A DNA stretch of 64,000 nt. It comes from Turnera subulata (lineage: Eukaryota; Streptophyta; Magnoliopsida; Malpighiales; Passifloraceae). The notes beneath the pieces were generated by a model. That model saw nothing but the letters and a program-made list of their open reading frames with translations. It was not told where the DNA came from and did no database searches. Below, piece after piece: positions 57,719 through 64,000 of this stretch. The stretch spans positions 1 to 64,000 of the forward strand of contig JAKUCV010000166.1 of the NCBI GenBank assembly GCA_028386065.3, in the 5' to 3' direction. A program made the translations under genes and the position numbers. Within the stretch, counting starts at the first letter, position 1, and each line of letters opens with the position of its first letter.

Positions 57719-59905
57719 AAAAAAAGGAAAAATATGGAGTAACAGTAGTCACCCTCGCCGCTCGCTGCTACTGTGCACTAGGACGAGCTCCGGCCGTCTT
57801 CTCGCCGCACCGCCGCCCCAGCTGCTTCTCCTCACCGGCGCGACCTCGCCCCTGCCATCGCCGAGCCGATCCACCGCCGGAGGCGCCGTCACGCGCCGCA
57901 GACCCGCGGCGAAACCCGTGGATCCGCTTCTCCGCGCCTCTGCTCAGCCGTCGTGCCGCCTCGCGCCGCCGTTCCACCGCCCCTGGAGTCGCCAGCCGCC
58001 GCCTGATCCCCTGCTATGCTCGCTTCCCTCCCTCGTGCCGCCGCCGTCGTCACCAGCCCTGCAACCCGAGGTGAGACCCGCGACCCGCTCTTGACCCGTT
58101 TTCTCTAAACGGGTGGCGAATAGTACTGGGTTGGGTTGGACGATTGGGCCGGCTGGGCTTGGCACAGTACAAGCCTGGGCTTGGTACTGTTCAGCCCAGT
58201 CCGGTTTTATTTTTTTTAAAAAAAAACAATTTACACATATATATATTCATTTACCTATAATCTGATATATAATTTTGGAAAAAAATTATGTATTTATTTT
58301 TAGTAAATTACTGCCAATTTAATTCTGTAATTTTTAGGAAAATATAAATATATTTACTTGGTTTAATAATTAAGTTTTGTTTTGGGAAAAAACTATTATT
58401 AATTGGAAAATATATATATACCTTAAATTAATTTCTGGAAATTAATATGTATATTATTTTCGTCTGGAAAATTATGATTGTGGCATATGTAAATAAATAT
58501 GTATTTTGTAAATTAAAATTAATTATGTTTTGTGTAGGAAATTAAATTGTATATATATTTAGAAAAGATAAATACCATATAAATAATTTCTAAAAATTAT
58601 AAATAGCTTATTATTTTCTGAAAAAATTATGTAGATTATTATTTTGGAAATTATGGTTATTTCATGAAATTATTTTGAAAGGAATTTTAATTAAAGTATA
58701 GTACCGAAATAATATTCGGATGTACGTACGGTTAATTATTTTCGATAAGAGATAATAATATCAGATAAGAATCGGGATGGGTATATTTCGCAGTAGAGGC
58801 ATCATAGCATACCGATTATGTGCATTTATGTGTATGTATGGTTTTGTTGTATAGTTTGGATATCGGGCAGTTTCCCGAGGAGCCGGCGTCGTACCGGTCA
58901 TAGTTTTCGAAGTTGGGTAATCGGCCAAGGTGAGGATGGATTTCCTTCAATATGTGCCTTATTACTCGGTTATTGTGTTTGGTGTTGTTGCATTGTTGGA
59001 TGCTGTGCTTTTGTTGTGTTTTGGCTCGGGATGTCTATCCCGGTGCTTGTTTGGTATTTTTGGGATGTCTATCCCCGTATCGAATTTCTGTGTCTTTTGG
59101 ATTAAGTAATAATGGATTAATAATGAATTGTGATGAGGATGTCGATCCTCGGGATTTTGATTAGGGATGTCGATCCCTACGGTTTGTTTTTAATGATGGT
59201 AATATAATTGTCACGTGGTAAGTAGAGGTACGACCGGATGGTTTGTGACTGTTTTGTGGTGCCATGATCTGGGTTACTTGTGATGGGCATGTTGATGCCG
59301 GTTTGATTGGGATGTTGATCCCTGAGTTTGATATTGGGATGTTGATCCCGGGTTCTTTTTGATCTGGCACCAGGAACAGGTTGATAACCTGGTACGACCC
59401 TAGCTTATCCGTGACGGGGCCCGGAAAGATAAAATTGGATAATTGGTTTTATTGAGTCTTTTGGGTCGTGTCTTTCGGTTGGGCTGTTTAGCCTATGTCT
59501 TTGACTTGAGTAATTTTTAGTGTCCATATTGATCGTCTTTCCATTGTCGTGAGCACTTCGGACTCACCCCTCACCTGCGGGCTTTCATCCCGTAGGATGA
59601 GTTGTTCATTATACAGGTTGATGCATTCCAGACAGGCTGCAGCGTTATCCCTTGGACAGGGCTCGGATCCATAGTTTGCATTTATGCATACAGTGTATAT
59701 GTGTGTCTTTATAAGTCTTCCGCTGTGCATGTTTTCGCTATTGTTGGGCCATTGGGCCGGTTATGTTGATTATGCTGTTTATTGTATTGGGCCATTGGGC
59801 CCGAGTTATTGTTGTTCACACTGTATGCTTGGGTTTATTGGGTTGGGTTGTCACAGTTCCGGCACGTGTTTACTGTGTACGGTAAATACGGGTCGGGGCG
59901 CTTCA
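57719..59905 (+). repeat. 3' LTR of the non-autonomous element (5' part in gap)
   Basis: It matches 52533-54479 almost base for base and adds 244 bp (59350-59593) missing from the 5' LTR. It ends GGTCGGGGCGCTTCA, then the TSD. The hairpin array is at 59027-59349, where two stems are longer than in the 5' copy (CGGGAT/ATCCCG and GAGGAT/ATCCTC). Confidence 0.9.
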
Positions 59906-59910
59906 ATGAT

Positions 59911-61127
59911 AATTTTTTGTATATATATATATGGATGTTGTTCATCAAATTAAAACACAAAATTGTTGTTCAAAGAACAAAAAAAAAAAAAGGTAAAAAA
60001 AAGAAGAGAGAATGAAGGGTTGTAGATAGAGACTTCCTCTTCGTGAATAACAGTCAAATTTCTCTACCATTGTTGTTCTTTTAGCTTATCTCTTTCTCTA
60101 TTTTTATTATTATTACTAATCATCGATTGTCATTTTCTTAACCTCTTTTCATTATTTAAGCAAAAAAAAAAACAATCAAATGTTTAATTGATTGATATTT
60201 TGTGTTTTGTTCATATTAAGTTAATGCATCACAATTGATTCAAATTCTATGATTTTTTATATTTGTTTATTTTTTTCTTACTTTATTTTTTTAAAAACAT
60301 TACAGACAAAATCAGTTGACTACCATCCAATCCGTGTGTAACACGGAGAGGTGACTAGTTTTATTAACACCAGAATATAGATGGTTGAGATAGTTTGATA
60401 CCACACTGAACCGAGATACGATAAAATAATTAACTTAAAATAGGAGAAAGTCATGGTTAAATATTTAGAAATTGTGATTATAAGAGTAAATAATTACAAG
60501 GAAAGTCATTCCGTAAACCCTCTATTGGCTATATAAAGTAGGAGTACAAACGAGGCATGAAGGCAAAGTTGTGTGCATTGGAACTCGAGGACTCTTTTGT
60601 TTTATTGTTTCTCTCTTATTGTTTCATTGTTTCTCTCTTATTTTTGTTTCTCTCTTATTTTTGGGTTTGTTCCTCTTCAATTTTTGAGTTTCTCTCTTAG
60701 GTTTTGGATTTAATCTCTCTTGTCTACTTCAATGTCTTAGGTAGAAAGAAAACACTCAGAACACACCATATACTTCTTTTTAGCAAATTTCACACATAAA
60801 AAATTAGAAATTTTTAGTTATTTTTTTGGTAAAAATTTTTAGATCTTTTTATTATTTTGCTTGGATGCTCATCCTAGGTGTAAATTCAACACGTAAGCAA
60901 ATGTGCAACGGGTTATTTCAGTCATTTCGAAACAGCAAAAAAGTTTAATAGTTAAAAAAAAAATTGGGCACCCCCAGGCCTCCCCAATGCCTCACTACGA
61001 CACCGTAACACGGCGGCCAAATAATCGCGCTGCACCGTAAGAAAAAAACAAAAAAAAAAAAAGAGGAGGAAAAAGGCTTTACACTCCCGCCTCGCCGGAG
61101 GAAAAAACCCTCACAGTCAAATCAGTC
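59911..61127. other. Intergenic stretch and LSM5 promoter
   Basis: AT-rich DNA continuing the element's flank, then the LSM5 upstream region. No gene is seen. Confidence 0.45.
60604..60660 (+). repeat. Short imperfect tandem repeat (TTGTTTCTCTCTT)
   Basis: Three pyrimidine-rich units of about 16-23 bp, each containing TTGTTTCTCTCTTA. A weaker TTTCTCTCTTA copy lies further downstream. Confidence 0.55.
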
Positions 61128-63086
61128 ATGGCCAGCACCAATCCATCCCAGCTCCTCCCATCAGGTTCACAATACTTCCATCTCCTACTTCTAGTAACTT
61201 TGCAGCCAACAAACAAGGAATTATTGACATTTGGGTTTGTCTTGTCTTCCCCTTTCCTGTGGGTCTGTTTTTCTTTTTCTTTTTCTTTTTTTTTTTGACA
61301 GAGTTAATAGATAGGTGCATAGGGTCTAAAATATGGGTCATTATGAAAGGAGACAAGGAGCTCGTTGGTACTCTCCGTGGCTTCGATGTCTACGTCAACA
61401 TGGTCCTCGAAGACGTCACTGAATAGTATGTTTGTTCAAAACGCTCCCCTCTCTTTGTTTTTGCATCTTTTGGTTGTAAATTTAATTGGTTATCTGGTTT
61501 TATGTTTTTTTTTTTTTTGTTTCTGGTTTGATTTTCGATGGATTTTTGTTCTTGTTGGCGAATGGGGACATTATCGTGTTCTTTGTAATTTGTATGTAAG
61601 AGATAATGTTATTAGAACGAAACTGGGTTTCATTTTTGTGCTATGGCTCAGGATACTGCTAGCTGTGGCTTATTATTCATTTAGTACAAAGCCTATTGCT
61701 CATTTATCTGGTGTAAGAATTGTGAGGACTTTGGGAAAATGGAGAGTCGGGCCTGGGGATGGAAGTAGTATTGACTTGTGGTTTAGTCTATAACATGTCA
61801 GCTTGAATTTTTGATTTCTTAATTTCAGATTAAGTAAGTGAAATCCGTACGGTTAGCAGCTCTCTGCTTGGGAGGTAATACCTGAAGTGTTTTTTTTTTT
61901 TTTTGATTGGTAATGGCATAATCAGAAAAGGGGTAGAATCAATATGGTAATACCTGAAGTGGTTTCTCACGGAAACAATAACTGCCTAGCTATTGAGGTT
62001 TGGTTAGGGATTCATTGATTAGGTTGATTATTGAGAGGAAAGTTTCCATCGCCTACAATCCTGGGGATTTGGGGAAAGGGTTTCAAAATGAGTCATATCT
62101 CATTGGCATTTCTGGTGAAGACAAGGGTTTGAAAAAGTTATAGGCAAGGTGTCTGAAAGAGTTATTAGCAGTTGCAGTCATTACCAATTTTGTATTTCTT
62201 CATTCATTGTTCCAGTAAAAAATGAGCAAAGGCATGTTTTTATCTTTAGTTCTCCTTGAAAACCAATCACTAGGAGCTAAAATGACACAGAAAATAGCAA
62301 TAAATTACTCTTAAATTTCATCATGATTGACTAAACAAGTGCTTTTGCATTTATCGGATGCTTCAGATTTGATATATTATTGCAGTATTGTTGTTGTATG
62401 AATTACAATGTAAAAGGTCCATCAGTGGTAGCTGATCATTGTTGGTCATCATTTGCAATTCTTTGTTGCTCTGTCTTTGTAACCTTCGGCTATAGAGAAG
62501 CACACTAGCATATTTTCTTTATGACCTCAAATTCTGCGTATTTGATTCCAGCTTTGCTTGCAATAAGCTTCTATATATCTAATTGTTACAGTGAAATCAC
62601 ATCTGAAGGGCGGCGGATAACAAAGCTTGATCAGATATTGCTCAATGGAAACAACATTGCCATTGTAAGTAATTACTGTGAGCAATGTCTCTTTCCTTCT
62701 AACTCCGCGATGATCGCAAATTGATGTCTTGTTTGGACTGAAAGGAAATGATTATCTAATTTTCTCTATAATTCCATGTTTAACAAAATTTTGAACACCA
62801 ATTGACACGTGTGATATGAAATTTGGAACTGTTCTTGTATTACATCCAATGATTGTTGGTGGAAGTAGACCGCATGAAGTGTTGGATGAAAGAGTTGCAA
62901 TGAGAATTCATATAGTGTCCAGCTTATGGAGTTTATTTTGTGGTAAACAGTGGGCTTTTATGCTAATGACTCTAAAAAATCAAGGATTACGACAGATTGA
63001 CTTAGTAAAATGATAAAATGAGGGATGCTAATGATTCTTGGTTGGCCGTGCAGCTTGTTCCTGGTGGTTCTCCTGATCCAGAATGA
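61128..63086 (+). CDS. LSM5: U6 snRNA-associated Sm-like protein LSm5
   Basis: A subunit of the LSm2-8 ring on U6 snRNA (nuclear splicing) and the LSm1-7 ring (cytoplasmic mRNA decapping). Four coding exons (61128-61164, 61302-61425, 62592-62664, 63054-63086) join in frame to 88 residues, the family's usual length. The Sm1 motif spans [20 protein letters not shown] with [13 protein letters not shown]. Sm2 includes [15 protein letters not shown]. It ends SPDPE. In Arabidopsis this is SAD1, whose loss makes plants hypersensitive to ABA and drought. Intron 2 is about 1.2 kb. Confidence 0.95.
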
Positions 63087-63593
63087 AAGCATGGGAGACC
63101 TCTGCTGATTGACCCAGAATTTCTTAGTTTTATAGAGTCCCCACCTTGTAAGCAGGCTTTTCTTGTCTGGATGTGGCTTAATGGAAGATTTTTGTAATGG
63201 TTGTATTATCAATGTAATTGAAATTTTATTCAGAGGTTTGTTTGACTTTGACATCAAATAGAAACTTCAGCTAAAAATTCTAGCTCCAGGTGACAGCTTG
63301 CTTTTTACATACTTTAGGTGAGGGTGACAGGTCGTTTAAGTGAAAAGGATATGGCAAGTAAGTACAAACTGGCCCAAGCTCATGTATTTGGGCCTTTTCT
63401 GTATTCCCTTTTACTACGAGCAACGAACAAATCAGCGCCAAATTCCATCCGGATATTAACAAGCAAAACCCCTTGAATTGGAATTGGAATTGGAATTGAA
63501 CTGTTCAATTTGATTCAACCGGAGGCAAAAGATACAGAAACAGAAAAAAAAAAGAAAAAAGAAAAAAAAAGCAAAAGGAAGAAGAAGAAGAAG
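63087..63593. other. Spacer between LSM5 and the TXNL4B-like gene
   Basis: About 500 bp holding the LSM5 3' UTR and the next gene's promoter. GGAATT-type repeats lie at 63476-63499, and a purine-rich leader at 63540-63593 precedes the start. Confidence 0.5.
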
Positions 63594-64000
63594 ATGAGCT
63601 ATCGGTTAACGACGCTAACAAAGAAGAAGGAGATCGATTCCATAATAAGGGACACCATCGACAAGGTCCTGGTCCTCCGTTTCGGCCGCTCCTCCGACGC
63701 CGTTTGTCTCCAGCTGGACGACATCGTATGTATATTCTCCCTTCCCTTCCTTTTTAAGTTTAATCATTATAAAAATTTCAATCAATTCCGTTCTCCTCCC
63801 CCATTTTCTCTTTCTCTTTGCTGCTTTTGCGTCGTCTTTCTAATAAAGTTTCGAAAATTGCAGCTTTCGAAAACGGAACGCAACGTTTCCAAGTTCGCAA
63901 GTATAGCCCTAGTAGACATTGATTCCCCGGATGTCCAGGTTTACGTCAACTACTTCGACATCACTTTGACTCCCTCTACCGTTTTCTTCTTCAACGCCCA
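63594..64000 (+). CDS. Thioredoxin-like U5 snRNP protein, TXNL4B/DIM1 family (partial)
   Basis: Exon 1 is 63594-63725 and exon 2 starts at 63864 and is open to the window end, together about 89 residues. The protein starts MSYRLTTLTKKKEIDSIIRD and continues VLVLRFGRSSDAVCLQLDDI, then ASIALVDIDSPDVQVYVNYF and STVFFFNA. This is the thioredoxin-like fold of the DIM1 family. It is closer to the TXNL4B (DIM2) branch than to YLS8/DIM1, which begins MSYLLPHL. It functions in the spliceosome. The rest lies beyond the window. Confidence 0.92.
   Translation, partial: MSYRLTTLTKKKEIDSIIRDTIDKVLVLRFGRSSDAVCLQLDDIVCIFSLPFLFKFNHYKNFNQFRSPPPFSLSLCCFCVVFLIKFRKLQLSKTERNVSKFASIALVDIDSPDVQVYVNYFDITLTPSTVFFFNA

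Larger units (their letters stand above)
51939..59905 (+). mobile_element. Non-autonomous LTR retrotransposon with intact ends and TSD
   Basis: TSD ATGAT is at 51934-51938 and 59906-59910. The 5' LTR is 51939-54479. The 3' LTR ends at 59905 and its start falls in the N gap. The leader TTTTGGTAGCGGAGC parallels that of the truncated element, and a short gag start (MDPVEGRQLSRN) ends at a stop near 54640. No protease, reverse transcriptase or integrase is visible. The rest of the visible interior carries antisense open frames. It is therefore a large non-autonomous (LARD-like) element. By eye, about a dozen substitutions separate the aligned LTRs over some 1.9 kb, so insertion was fairly recent. 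Confidence 0.85.

Noticed and set aside
56662..58074. Frames of 470 and 348 residues spanning the N gap
   Set aside because: Mostly N; artefacts of translating the gap.
1..64000. CRISPR arrays, bacterial operons or phage-like systems
   Set aside because: None seen; gene structures and repeats are those of a plant nuclear genome. The evenly spaced LTR repeats at 47400-47528 are hairpins in a retroelement, not CRISPR.

Overview
This window is nuclear DNA of a flowering plant, most likely a eudicot. The genes are intron-rich with GT-AG junctions, the intergenic DNA is AT-rich, and the products are plant-specific families: a chloroplast protein of the At4g13200 type, an SDI1-type TPR protein, a VAMP72 R-SNARE, a LAZY-like protein, a DUF1644 protein and an F-box/kelch protein. 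Transposable elements are typical of plants: Tekay-like Ty3 LTR elements, LINE fragments, a tRNA-derived SINE and MITEs. I cannot name the species.

Layout. 1-5.5 kb: the tail of an unidentified gene, a decayed Myb/SANT-like gene with a PIF-type MITE beside it, a LINE ORF1 remnant, and an intron-containing elongator tRNA-Met. 5.8-9.5 kb (+): NSN1, a nucleolar GTPase, nine coding exons. 10.1-12.2 kb (-): chloroplast protein of the At4g13200 type. 14 kb: a SINE with its target duplication. 15.1-17.6 kb (+): VAMP721/722-like. 18.6-20.9 kb (-): pantothenate synthetase. 21.8-24.8 kb (-): SDI1-like. 27.9-30.7 kb (-): ALBA RNA/DNA-binding protein with a ten-copy GxGYER tail. 33.2-34.4 kb (-): intronless F-box/kelch. 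37.1-38.6 kb (-): LAZY5/6-like gene with a 6-nt first coding exon. 41.7-42.9 kb (-): DUF1644 protein. 45.65-59.9 kb: two LTR retrotransposons of one broad family, with an assembly gap of 992 N. 61.1-63.1 kb (+): LSM5. 63.6 kb to the end (+): the 5' half of a TXNL4B/DIM1-like U5 snRNP protein.

The genes do not form one pathway. Several have Arabidopsis counterparts that, from memory, lie in three small neighbourhoods (At3g07030-07050, At5g48840-48870, At3g24730-24760). The window may therefore keep an ancestral gene order that was split after genome duplication in the Arabidopsis lineage. LSM5 and the TXNL4B-like gene are adjacent spliceosome genes.

The most unusual material is in the LTR elements. 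Their LTRs carry arrays of short hairpins (five-base stems around a GTTG, GTCT or GTCG loop) with paired stem changes that preserve folding. The younger element (51939-59905, target duplication ATGAT) has almost no gag-pol in its visible interior. It instead carries three antisense open frames: one is a LINE endonuclease fragment and two I do not recognise.
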